Source: Verrucomicrobiota bacterium (GTDB taxonomy: Bacteria; Verrucomicrobiota; Verrucomicrobiia; Methylacidiphilales; JBCCWR01). Taken from it: a stretch of DNA of 64,000 bases. Numbering within the stretch: position 1 is the stretch's first letter; each line of letters starts with the position of its first letter. The stretch is taken from positions 124,001 through 188,000 of the forward strand of contig JBCCXA010000001.1 in assembly GCA_039192515.1 (NCBI GenBank), in the 5' to 3' direction. The notes below the pieces were generated by a model. The model saw only the letters and a program-made list of their open reading frames with translations, was not told the DNA's origin and did no database searches. Below, in pieces: positions 17,519 to 25,795 of this stretch. The position numbers and the translations under genes are program-made.

Positions 17519-18340
17519 CTACTTCCTAAGGTTGCGAATAACAGGTTTCAAGGATATACGTCTTGTAGCGAGAGGCTGCTTTCCCTCGTGCTTAATTTTT
17601 GCAGCATACTTGTAATGTTGGGTATTAAAACGCTGGGAGGATATGTTATTTAGGTTGAGCTCGCTTAGGGATCGTATAAATGGAACCGAACCGTTTGTGT
17701 TTTGGCCTATGTAGCGCCTAAGCCAAACGGTGCTAAGGCCTGCTTTTTTACCACCAAGCACATCTGCTTCGAAACGATCTCCAATGTAAAGAGTATGCTC
17801 TGGAGCTACTCCGGCCTGGCGGCAGGCTTCATGAAATATAAATTTATCGGGCTTACCCGCCCCAATTTCTTCCGAAATGATAACTGGCTCTGCACGCTCT
17901 TTGAGTTTCGTCAGCTCAATCTTTAGGCGCTGTTGTTCGGCATTACCGTTGGTAATGATGCCAAATGGCAGTTCTAGCTTCTCTAAGAATGGCGTAACAT
18001 CATCAAAAAGTATCCAGTTGTTAGAATAATGAAACAGATATCTTTGGTAGTGCGCATAGGCATCGTTATCAGGGAGATACAGGTTTTGTCTGCGATACAA
18101 CTCTTGCATGCGGTAGATCCTTTGTTGCTCGTAGTTTATTTCCCCTCTAAGGTAGGCGTAATAATATGTTTCGATAAGACCGCACCATTCCTGGAAAAAG
18201 CCTTCCGGACTATGCGGTAGGTATTCTCTGTAATCATGTAAGTAGAGATTGGTTGCGAGTCGAACAGCCCCGCTGTGATCGATCAAAGTGTCGTCTAAAT
18301 CAAAAAAAAGAAATCTTAGATCTTTAGCACTAGCCATCAC
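17519..18340 (-). CDS. HAD-family hydrolase (YjjG-like)
   Basis: A 273-residue HAD phosphatase with motif I FFDLDDTL (D14, D16), a C1-type helical cap, motif II in GIITNGNAEQQ, a motif III Lys, and motif IV YIGDRFEADV. The pattern fits YjjG/YfnB-type nucleotidases. The C-terminal 50 residues after SLSELN are basic and look like a lineage-specific extension. It lies upstream of lpxK on the same strand. The substrate cannot be told from sequence. Confidence 0.88.
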   Translation of the reverse strand: MMASAKDLRFLFFDLDDTLIDHSGAVRLATNLYLHDYREYLPHSPEGFFQEWCGLIETYYYAYLRGEINYEQQRIYRMQELYRRQNLYLPDNDAYAHYQRYLFHYSNNWILFDDVTPFLEKLELPFGIITNGNAEQQRLKIELTKLKERAEPVIISEEIGAGKPDKFIFHEACRQAGVAPEHTLYIGDRFEADVLGGKKAGLSTVWLRRYIGQNTNGSVPFIRSLSELNLNNISSQRFNTQHYKYAAKIKHEGKQPLATRRISLKPVIRNLRK

Positions 18341-18528
18341 GCATCTCCTATTAATTCTTTTGTTAGGGGCAATTACAATATGTCTTCAGCTAGGTGCAGA
18401 GTCTAGTACGAATAGGTACAAATTTAACTCGAATGATGTCATACAGAGTTAAAAATCCCAGCAAGGGCTTGGCTCCAAAAAACATAGAGCCTGCTAGAGG
18501 TATCACCTTTTTGAGGTGCATGTTCCCA

Positions 18529-18658
18529 CTCTATCCGGATGGATCTCCGCGCGCTTGAATCTCCGCCTTGCTTGCTTATGAAAGCTATGCTTGGACGATT
18601 TGATGGATACATCTTCATCAACGCACTTACTCCTCCGGTTTAAGCTTTTTCGCATCTC
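18529..18658. repeat. degenerate dispersed repeat, copy A
   Basis: This 130-base stretch aligns along its whole length with 48350-48483: shared CTCTATCCGGAT, GCGCTTGAA, GCTATGC, GACGATT, GATGGA and AAGCTTTT blocks in the same order with small gaps. Read on the minus strand both copies give similar short peptides (a SIRIE pentapeptide is identical), but no continuous gene. It fills most of the gap between the HAD gene (start 18340) and the Nudix gene (end 18735); the rest of that gap shows nothing recognisable. It could be an old mobile-element or cassette remnant. Confidence 0.6.
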
Positions 18659-18734
18659 ATTAAACTACTATGAGATCATCCAGCCTTAAAATTGACACCC
18701 TTATGCGCGTACATTAATGGTCCGAGTTAGCCTG

Positions 18735-19304
18735 CTATTTTGTTGAACATTGATTTAAATGTGAAAGAGCCAAATAAAAAATGCCGATATGACAGGCGTT
18801 TAAAAAAGATCCCTTACAAATCTCATTGATAATAGTATCAACGGGTAAGAATGCTAATTCAATCTCTTCAGAAGGATCTAATTTCTGTGTAGAACTAGTA
18901 ATAATTTCAGTGGCTATATAGCTGTGGATAAAATTGGTAAGGCGAGCTGGATCAGGTGAGACCGTAGGAAGTGAATGGAAATGGCGTGCTTGATATCCGG
19001 TTTCCTCTGCTAATTCTCGCTTAGCTGCGTCTAGAGGTTTTTCCTTTAATTCCATCATTCCTCCAGGCAGTTCGAGCACGAACTTTTTAATACCGTGGCG
19101 ATACTGTCTAATGACAAGAATCTCGTGATCTTTATTAAAGAGTGCAACATGCACCCAGTGAGGGCACTCTGCCACGTAATAGGGGCTTATAGTGACACCA
19201 TCATGCCTTTGGCAGACATCCTCGCGGAGGGAGAACCAGCGACTATGGATAAGAGGCTTTGAGCTAATGATATCCCAAGGTTTTGCAGATAAATCCCGTG
19301 ACAT
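18735..19304 (-). CDS. Nudix hydrolase (ADP-ribose pyrophosphatase-like)
   Basis: A 189-residue protein with a complete Nudix box beginning GGMMELKEKPLDAAKREL and ending EETGY, preceded by VIRQYRHG and LELPGG and followed by SPDPARLTNFIHSYIA. These flanking features match ADP-ribose pyrophosphatases, which hydrolyse ADP-ribose and related sugar nucleotides. No signal peptide. It is divergent from the small membrane-anchored protein at 19.4 kb, so the promoters lie in the roughly 60-base gap. Confidence 0.92.
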   Translation of the reverse strand: MSRDLSAKPWDIISSKPLIHSRWFSLREDVCQRHDGVTISPYYVAECPHWVHVALFNKDHEILVIRQYRHGIKKFVLELPGGMMELKEKPLDAAKRELAEETGYQARHFHSLPTVSPDPARLTNFIHSYIATEIITSSTQKLDPSEEIELAFLPVDTIINEICKGSFLNACHIGIFYLALSHLNQCSTK

Positions 19305-19361
19305 AAAATGAAAGGTATTGCAAGTCGGGATCCAAGTCAGTAACTCTTTGATCTTAAGAAA

Positions 19362-19805
19362 GTGAAATATTTATTGATCAGCCTCATTATTGCAATTACT
19401 GCGATTATTTGGTTTAGGCCGGAAATCTCCGATGGCAAGCCTATGCCGCTTACAGAAAATTTACAATTTCAGTTAGTAGAGGAAGAGGAGATCTCTTATG
19501 AGGAGGGTCCTATGTGGAAGCTTAGTTATAGCTGTCCGTATCGATTAGAGGATTGGGCAAATGTCAGTGCCGTAGAGAAAGAAGTCATTTCCATTTGGCA
19601 GCACTACTTTAGACAACGAGTAGAGCAAAAAGGCTATCTTTTGGCCATGATTCAAGCAAGAGAGCGAAGAGAGGGCTTCGGGCTTTTTCTAGATCGCCCT
19701 GTAAGGAATTTTATTTTTAAAAGGCAATCTGGTATCTCTGATTGGATTTTAGTGTATGGCGAGGTGATAGATGGTCAGATCATGCAGAAAACGAAGTCTT
19801 TGTGA
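19362..19805 (+). CDS. membrane-anchored protein of unknown function
   Basis: A 147-residue protein with an N-terminal hydrophobic span (residues 3-17) ending in a basic residue, so it is either anchored or exported. The remainder is acidic at first, then rich in aromatic and charged residues. I do not recognise a family. It lies 63 bases upstream of nagZ on the same strand and may share its transcript. Confidence 0.7.
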   Translation: MKYLLISLIIAITAIIWFRPEISDGKPMPLTENLQFQLVEEEEISYEEGPMWKLSYSCPYRLEDWANVSAVEKEVISIWQHYFRQRVEQKGYLLAMIQARERREGFGLFLDRPVRNFIFKRQSGISDWILVYGEVIDGQIMQKTKSL

Positions 19806-19868
19806 TAGTTGTGTTAAATTAAAAATAGGTAGCTTGATCTCAAAGCAGCATCTTTCTAGCTTGATGAC

Positions 19869-20939
19869 ATGGTATCAACTTCGCTTTCAGAAACAGATAG
19901 GGGACAACCTATCGTTATGGGCATTCCTGGCCCCACAATAAACCAGAGCCAACGTGATCTCATCAAGCGGGTGCAGCCAGGCGGCTTTATCTTATTTAAC
20001 AGAAATCTTGAACATCCAGCCCAAGTATTTGACCTTATTTCAGAGCTTTACGATATTTGCGAGCGCATACCGATCATGACCATAGATCAAGAGGGTGGCC
20101 GCGTGGCAAGGCTCAGCACGATTAGTGAAAGACCCGTTAGTGGCTATGCCCTTGCCTTGAGTAAGGATCCAGCATTGGCTCGTAGGCATGGCTCCCTTAC
20201 CGGTCAGCTTCTAAGTTTATTTGGATTTAATCTTAACCTTTGCCCCGTTGTGGACTATTCGCAGGATGAGGGCGCAGATAATTCACTGCGTGGCCGTTGT
20301 TTGGGTTGTAGTCCTGATGAAGTAATGGTCATGGCGGATGCCTTCCTTGAGGGTATGGAAAAAGAAGGCCCACTTAGCACGGCAAAACATTACCCTGGCT
20401 ATACCTATTGTGGCTTAGATCCTCACGGCGACTTGCCTAAGATAAATCGAACGCTTGAAGAGATGGAGAAAAATGAGCTCAAAGTATTTCGACATTTTGC
20501 GACTAGAGCGCCGGCATTTATGGTGGGGCATGGTTATTTCCCTGCATGGCATAAATCTCCCTATCCGGCTTCTATTTCAAAAATGATTGTGAACGATTTT
20601 TTAAGAGAAGAGATGAAATATGATGGGCTCGTCATGACGGATGATCTCGAGATGGGGGCTATCGGGGAGAGATATCCCGCAAAAGAAGTTTCCCGGCTAG
20701 CACTTGAGGCGGGCCAAGACATTCTACTCTTTTGCCACAATCCGGCATGTGTCGAAATCAGTTGGGATACGCTCTGCGAATTACCTGAGGAGCTGGTCAA
20801 ACCTGCTGTGGACAGAATCATTCGCTTTAAAGAAAGGTTGATTTCCGTTCCTAGCTCGCTTGACTTAGACGCTTTGGAAAGTATATCAAAAGCTACAGGA
20901 GAATTAAGAAAACAACTCGAACCAGAATTGCTTAATTAA
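19869..20939 (+). CDS. nagZ: beta-N-acetylhexosaminidase, GH3 (NagZ)
   Basis: A 356-residue GH3 enzyme, expected to release N-acetylglucosamine from muropeptides during cell-wall recycling. Key features are DQEGGRVAR (about 74-82), KHYPG at 173-177, a DPHGD loop (H186 as candidate acid/base), and the nucleophile Asp in MTDDLEMGAI (D258). The loop between KHYPG and the His differs from the usual HGDTxxDSH form, but Asp and His remain. No signal peptide is seen, consistent with a cytoplasmic location. The pterin dehydratase gene starts three bases after its stop. Confidence 0.93.
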   Translation: MVSTSLSETDRGQPIVMGIPGPTINQSQRDLIKRVQPGGFILFNRNLEHPAQVFDLISELYDICERIPIMTIDQEGGRVARLSTISERPVSGYALALSKDPALARRHGSLTGQLLSLFGFNLNLCPVVDYSQDEGADNSLRGRCLGCSPDEVMVMADAFLEGMEKEGPLSTAKHYPGYTYCGLDPHGDLPKINRTLEEMEKNELKVFRHFATRAPAFMVGHGYFPAWHKSPYPASISKMIVNDFLREEMKYDGLVMTDDLEMGAIGERYPAKEVSRLALEAGQDILLFCHNPACVEISWDTLCELPEELVKPAVDRIIRFKERLISVPSSLDLDALESISKATGELRKQLEPELLN

Positions 20940-20942
20940 AAA

Positions 20943-21233
20943 ATGGCCACCAAAGAAAAATTAGATGACGAGCAAATAAAAGAATTCCTTAAGGAATTGC
21001 CCAAATGGAAACTTGTAGATGGTAAATTACAGCGTGAGTGTAAATTTGATAATTTTGTCGAGGCTTTTGCTTTTATGACAGCAGTAGCCATCGTTGCTGA
21101 AAAAATGAACCACCACCCAGAGTGGTTTAATGTATGGGCTACAGTTAAAATCGATCTAGCAACACACGAGGCTAATGGTATCACCGAGCTAGACATTGCC
21201 TTGGCTAAGAAAATCGATAAGCTCTCAAATTAA
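20943..21233 (+). CDS. phhB: pterin-4a-carbinolamine dehydratase
   Basis: A 96-residue PCD/DCoH protein with the family signature EKMNHHPEWFNVWATV (active-site His pair and nearby Trp) and the terminal TELDIALAKKID. It dehydrates 4a-hydroxytetrahydropterins, recycling the cofactor of aromatic amino acid hydroxylases, and in bacteria has also been linked to molybdopterin and other pterin uses. It sits three bases behind nagZ and overlaps the convergent SDR gene by four bases. No hydroxylase is in the window. Confidence 0.95.
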   Translation: MATKEKLDDEQIKEFLKELPKWKLVDGKLQRECKFDNFVEAFAFMTAVAIVAEKMNHHPEWFNVWATVKIDLATHEANGITELDIALAKKIDKLSN

Positions 21234-21919
21234 ATGGGAACTGTTAGAGACGCCCCGTTATCCTTTGGCCCCAAATCTAAAATAAAAGGCCCTGCTCTTT
21301 TTACCCATTGGTTGGCGTTTGGGTAACTACCTGCACCCTCTCCAAAACAATCTCTTAACATTTCCGTGTCGATGATCCCTGGATTTAGAGGAACGGCGGC
21401 CATACCTTGGGGCAACTCTTGGGCGAGCGCTAGAGTCAATCCCTCAATAGCCCACTTAGTCGCACAATAAGGCGCTACCTCTGGCGAAGTTGAGCGTCCC
21501 CACCCTGAACTCAAATTCACAATCACTCCATGGCCCTTGGTTCCATTAGCAAGCATAGCAGGTATAAAATGACGAAGCATATTTGCTACTCCCTTGATAT
21601 TGACATCAATCACACGGTCAAAGTCGTCTTGCGTCACTTCCCACAGATTAGTGGTCTGATTGATGAGGGCGGCATTGTTAATAAGAAGATCAGGCGGCCC
21701 ATATTTGTCTAATAGATCATGGACCCATGTTTTTACAACAGGGTCGGAAGATACATCTAGTTGGCGAAAGTCATGAGGAGAGCCAAAATTCTCATGAAGC
21801 TTGGTGATTTGGTCAGCAGATCTGCCGCAACCAAAAATCCAATGACCTTGATCAGCAAAATACTTAGCCATGGCCAATCCAAGGCCTTTGGTAACACCAG
21901 TAATCACAATTTTTTTCAT
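21230..21919 (-). CDS. short-chain dehydrogenase/reductase
   Basis: A 229-residue classical SDR: cofactor motif TGVTKGLG near residues 7-14, NNAA-type motif in LLINNAALI, catalytic Ser in NLSSGWG and the active-site YCATK. The cofactor loop after strand 2 (GCGRS) suggests NADP preference. The substrate is not predictable. Its start overlaps the stop of the upstream ion-channel gene by four bases. Confidence 0.93.
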   Translation of the reverse strand: MKKIVITGVTKGLGLAMAKYFADQGHWIFGCGRSADQITKLHENFGSPHDFRQLDVSSDPVVKTWVHDLLDKYGPPDLLINNAALINQTTNLWEVTQDDFDRVIDVNIKGVANMLRHFIPAMLANGTKGHGVIVNLSSGWGRSTSPEVAPYCATKWAIEGLTLALAQELPQGMAAVPLNPGIIDTEMLRDCFGEGAGSYPNANQWVKRAGPFILDLGPKDNGASLTVPI

Positions 21920-22758
21920 AAAAGTCTACGTTCTAATAGGCTTCCACAGACACGGCAATATTTAGCGTCGTTGGCGTGATTGTCTGCAGAGCACTGATTG
22001 CATTTTACAGATAATCTTTCTTCGGAAGGAGGTGATTTTTGCGAAGTCATTTGTAATTCAGTTTTAGCAATTTCTGCCGTAACAATACCGGTGGGCACTG
22101 CAATGATAGCAAATCCCAGAAGCATCACAAAAGATGCAATAATTTGTCCTGCGGGAGTCTGAGGGTGTATGTCTCCATAGCCCACGGTTGTTAGTGTAAC
22201 AATAGCCCAGTAAACGGAAATGGGAATATTCACAAAACCATTTTCCGGACCTTCCACTAGATGCATGATGGCCCCAATAATCGTTACAATGCTGATGACG
22301 GAGACAATGAAGACGGTGATTTTATAACGGCTGGCCTTAAACGCACGCATGATAACATTCTCGCCCTGGATGTATTTGATCAATTTGAGAATGCGAAATA
22401 GCCGAACTGCTCTAAGAATGCGAATGACAATGAGAAACTCTGCTCCTCCTATAAAAAGACTTAAGTAAGTAGGAACTATGGCTAGTAAATCCACGATGCC
22501 AAAGAAGCTAGTGAGATATTTTCTGCGATCTTCTGAACACCAAATTCGAACAAAATACTCTAGGGTGAAAATGCCTGTGAAAACCCATTCGGCGATCCGA
22601 AGTGCTTCGCCATACTCTTCCTGTAGGTCCCCAACACTTGCTAACATGACTGCAATAACGCTATCTAAGATGAGGATAATGAGTATGACATCAAATAATT
22701 TACCTAATGTCGTCTCTGATCCAAAAATCACCCTGCGCGTTTTTTCTCTAAAAGTCAT
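21916..22758 (-). CDS. voltage-sensor ion channel with C-terminal zinc ribbon
   Basis: A 280-residue six-span channel. S4 carries regularly spaced positive residues (RILRAVRLFRILKLIKY, about 113-129). The pore helix and selectivity filter TTVGYGD (190-196) indicate potassium selectivity. S6 follows and the tail ends in a CNQC...CRVC zinc ribbon at about 252-273. KvAP-type voltage-gated potassium channels have this core; the ribbon is an uncommon addition. The SDR gene overlaps it by four bases downstream; polA is divergent about 90 bases away. Confidence 0.93.
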   Translation of the reverse strand: MTFREKTRRVIFGSETTLGKLFDVILIILILDSVIAVMLASVGDLQEEYGEALRIAEWVFTGIFTLEYFVRIWCSEDRRKYLTSFFGIVDLLAIVPTYLSLFIGGAEFLIVIRILRAVRLFRILKLIKYIQGENVIMRAFKASRYKITVFIVSVISIVTIIGAIMHLVEGPENGFVNIPISVYWAIVTLTTVGYGDIHPQTPAGQIIASFVMLLGFAIIAVPTGIVTAEIAKTELQMTSQKSPPSEERLSVKCNQCSADNHANDAKYCRVCGSLLERRLL

Positions 22759-22846
22759 AGACTCTAACTTAATACCTCGGGATCAATCATAAAAGCGGGA
22801 AAGAATTCTTCTTCCAGAATTTACTTTCAGGCCCTAAATATGAATC

Positions 22847-25654
22847 ATGTCGGCAAAGCGTCTTTTTTTACTCGATGGTATGGCACTGGCCTATCGTGCT
22901 TATTTCGCTCTTATAAGGAATCCTATTTTTAATTCTAAGAAAATCAATACCTCTGCGCTCTACGGATTTACCAACACACTGCTAGACCTTCTCAAGAAGC
23001 ATGAGCCAACACACATGGCAGTCGCATTCGATACCTTTGCTCCTACTTCCAGGCATTCAGAATACTCTGAGTACAAGGCCCAGCGCGACGAAATGCCTGA
23101 GGACCTTAGTGCTGCACTTCCGCAGATCCGGCAAATGTTAGAAGCCTTTCAAATTCCCATCTTGGAAGTAGATGGTTATGAAGCAGATGACATTATTGGA
23201 ACACTTGCCAAGCAGGCTCAAGCTAAGGGATTTGATGAAATCTTTATGGTAACCCCAGACAAAGATTTCGGGCAGCTTGTGACAGATAAGATCAAAATGT
23301 ATCGCCCAGGCCGGCAAGGCAAAGATGCGGAGATCTGGGGAGTCGCTGAAGTTTGTGAAAAATGGGGAATAAAACGGGTAGATCAGGTTGTTGATATGCT
23401 CGGACTTATGGGCGACGCCTCCGACAACATTCCCGGTATTCCTGGTATTGGAGAGAAAACAGCAGCAAAGCTTCTAGCGGAATTTGGTTCCGTAGAAAAT
23501 CTTCTTGAATCGACAAACAAGCTAAAGGGTAAACAAAAAGAGAAAGTAGAGGCCGGAAAAGAGCAGGCACTCATGTCAAAACGACTCGCCACAATAATCT
23601 TAGATGCTCCTGTTGACATAGATTTCGCAGATGTCGCTCTAAAACCCTTGGACGAGCCCGCATTGAAAAGTCTTTTCGTAGAGTTCGAATTTAATAATAT
23701 GGGAAAGCGACTTTTTGGTGACAGCTTCAAAGCCGGACGCGGATTTGGCACGGAGACAAAAGATAAATCTCCATACGCATCTCAGCTGACTGGTGGACCA
23801 GATCAAAATGATCAGGGAATGCTTTTTGCCAAGCTCAAAACTATTTCCGATGTCGAACGTAGCTATAAAATTCTCATAACGAAGGATGAGCGTAAGAGAC
23901 TTATCAAGCAATTGAGTGACGCAAAGTCCTTTTGCTTTGATTTAGAAACGACCTCCTTAGATGTAAAAAGGGCTCGAGTTATCGGACTGGCTTTTTCTGT
24001 GGAGCCATTTTCAGCCTACTATCTGCCGATTCCCAAAGCTGAAGAAGAGGCGAGTATTCTCAAAGAACTTGAAGATGTTTTAACTAACCCTGAGATCGAG
24101 AAAATTGGACACAATCTTAAATACGATCTTGGGGTACTGGCCTGGAAAAATATTACTGTTGCAGGCCCCTTCTTTGACACAATGTTGGCACATTCCCTAG
24201 TAGAGCCTGATCAGAGGCATAGCATGGATTTTTTAGCAGAAATGTATCTAGGCTACGAACCAATTACGATTACCTCATTGATTGGACCCAAAGGCAAGGA
24301 TCAAAAAAACATGGAAGAAGTCCAAAGAGAAGACCTCCCCAAGGTTGCTGAATATGCATCAGAGGACGCGGATATTACTCTTCAGCTCAAGGAAATCTTC
24401 CAGCCTATGCTGAAAGAAAAAGAACAAGAGAAACTTTTCTATGATATTGAGAGCCCTCTGTTACCCGTTCTTGTCAAAATGGAACATGCGGGGATAGCCA
24501 TAGACATTACAGCTTTAGAGGAAATATCTTCAGAGCTTGAAGCAAAGATAGACACGAAGCGTTCACGTATCTACGAGATAGCAGGGCACGAATTTAATCT
24601 GAACTCCCCCAAGCAACTAGGGGTTGTCTTGTTTGAAGAAATGCAGCTTTTAGCTAAGCCCAAGAAAACCAAGACAGGACAATATGTAACCAACGAGCAA
24701 GTCCTAGAATCTCTTTCCCACCGTTTCGAAATAGCTTCTTTAATTTTAGAATACCGCAAGGCGACAAAGCTCAAATCAACCTATGTAGATGCGTTACCGG
24801 GCTATGCTCAGGAAGAGACACAACGCGTTCATACCACCTACCAACAAGCGGTAACAGCTACGGGCCGTATGGCTTCCATTGACCCTAACCTTCAAAACAT
24901 TCCCATTCGCTCCGATCAAGGCAAAGAAATCCGTAAGGCATTCGTTCCTCAAGGTGAGGGTGTTATACTGCTAGCAGCGGATTATTCGCAGATAGAACTT
25001 CGTATTATGGCAGAAATTAGTGGCGATAAAGGGATGCAAGAAGCTTTTGCCTCGGGAATAGATATTCATACCGCCACTTCTGCGCGCGTCTATGGAGTCG
25101 CTGAAAAGGATGTCACCAGTGATATGCGCCGAAATGCCAAGATGGTGAACTTTGGTATTATCTATGGCATCTCAGCATTTGGACTTTCACAACGTTTAGG
25201 CATACCTCGTAACGAAGCGGCCGATTTGATTGAGGAATACTTTAAACAATACCCCGGTGTACAAAGTTACATGCAGGAAACCATTGCTTCAGCCAAGGAG
25301 AAGGAGTATGTCGAAACCATTACCGGTAGGCGTCGTTATTTAAGAGATATCAATTCCAAAAATGCTATGATTCGCCAAGCAGTTGAACGAACCGCCATTA
25401 ACATGCCTATCCAAGGCAGCGCTGCAGACATGATTAAATTAGCCATGGTGAAGATCGACCAAAAACTCACCGAGGGACACTTTCAAACGAAAATGCTTTT
25501 ACAAGTGCATGACGAACTTGTTTTCGAGATGAAAGATGAGGAAGAGGATATGGTGGTTCCTCTGATAGTTGAATCAATGCAAAATGCAGTTTCCCTGAAA
25601 GTGCCTATTCTCGTTGAAACTGGAAAAGGTGAGAATTGGTTAGTGGCTCATTAG
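22847..25654 (+). CDS. polA: DNA polymerase I
   Basis: A 935-residue Pol I with all three activities readable. The N-terminal 5'-3' exonuclease has LLDGMALAYRAYFA and GDASDNIPG. The 3'-5' exonuclease has FDLETTSLD near residue 365, GHNLKYDLGVL and YASEDADIT, so the metal ligands are intact. The polymerase has motif A DYSQIELRIMA, motif B RRNAKMVNFGIIYGIS and motif C QVHDELVF. It should fill gaps and remove primers in replication and repair. Length matches the family. Confidence 0.98.
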   Translation: MSAKRLFLLDGMALAYRAYFALIRNPIFNSKKINTSALYGFTNTLLDLLKKHEPTHMAVAFDTFAPTSRHSEYSEYKAQRDEMPEDLSAALPQIRQMLEAFQIPILEVDGYEADDIIGTLAKQAQAKGFDEIFMVTPDKDFGQLVTDKIKMYRPGRQGKDAEIWGVAEVCEKWGIKRVDQVVDMLGLMGDASDNIPGIPGIGEKTAAKLLAEFGSVENLLESTNKLKGKQKEKVEAGKEQALMSKRLATIILDAPVDIDFADVALKPLDEPALKSLFVEFEFNNMGKRLFGDSFKAGRGFGTETKDKSPYASQLTGGPDQNDQGMLFAKLKTISDVERSYKILITKDERKRLIKQLSDAKSFCFDLETTSLDVKRARVIGLAFSVEPFSAYYLPIPKAEEEASILKELEDVLTNPEIEKIGHNLKYDLGVLAWKNITVAGPFFDTMLAHSLVEPDQRHSMDFLAEMYLGYEPITITSLIGPKGKDQKNMEEVQREDLPKVAEYASEDADITLQLKEIFQPMLKEKEQEKLFYDIESPLLPVLVKMEHAGIAIDITALEEISSELEAKIDTKRSRIYEIAGHEFNLNSPKQLGVVLFEEMQLLAKPKKTKTGQYVTNEQVLESLSHRFEIASLILEYRKATKLKSTYVDALPGYAQEETQRVHTTYQQAVTATGRMASIDPNLQNIPIRSDQGKEIRKAFVPQGEGVILLAADYSQIELRIMAEISGDKGMQEAFASGIDIHTATSARVYGVAEKDVTSDMRRNAKMVNFGIIYGISAFGLSQRLGIPRNEAADLIEEYFKQYPGVQSYMQETIASAKEKEYVETITGRRRYLRDINSKNAMIRQAVERTAINMPIQGSAADMIKLAMVKIDQKLTEGHFQTKMLLQVHDELVFEMKDEEEDMVVPLIVESMQNAVSLKVPILVETGKGENWLVAH

Positions 25655-25683
25655 GGTGTTTATAATCTAAGTCTTATGGCATC

Positions 25684-25701
25684 CCGTTAGCAAGCTAATG
25701 G
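25684..25701. other. hairpin between polA and the convergent ABC exporter
   Basis: Eight-base stem (CCGTTAGC with GCTAATGG, one G-T pair) and a two-base loop in the 140-base convergent gap. No T-tract follows on either strand, so it is at best a weak or Rho-assisted terminator. Confidence 0.3.
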
Positions 25702-25795
25702 AGTAGAGGATTTAAAATTAGAGTCTAAGTAAGCGATCCTGGCATGAATCTCATGGAATAGGCCTTGAAAAACCTGGTCCCATTTCCTTGCCAGA

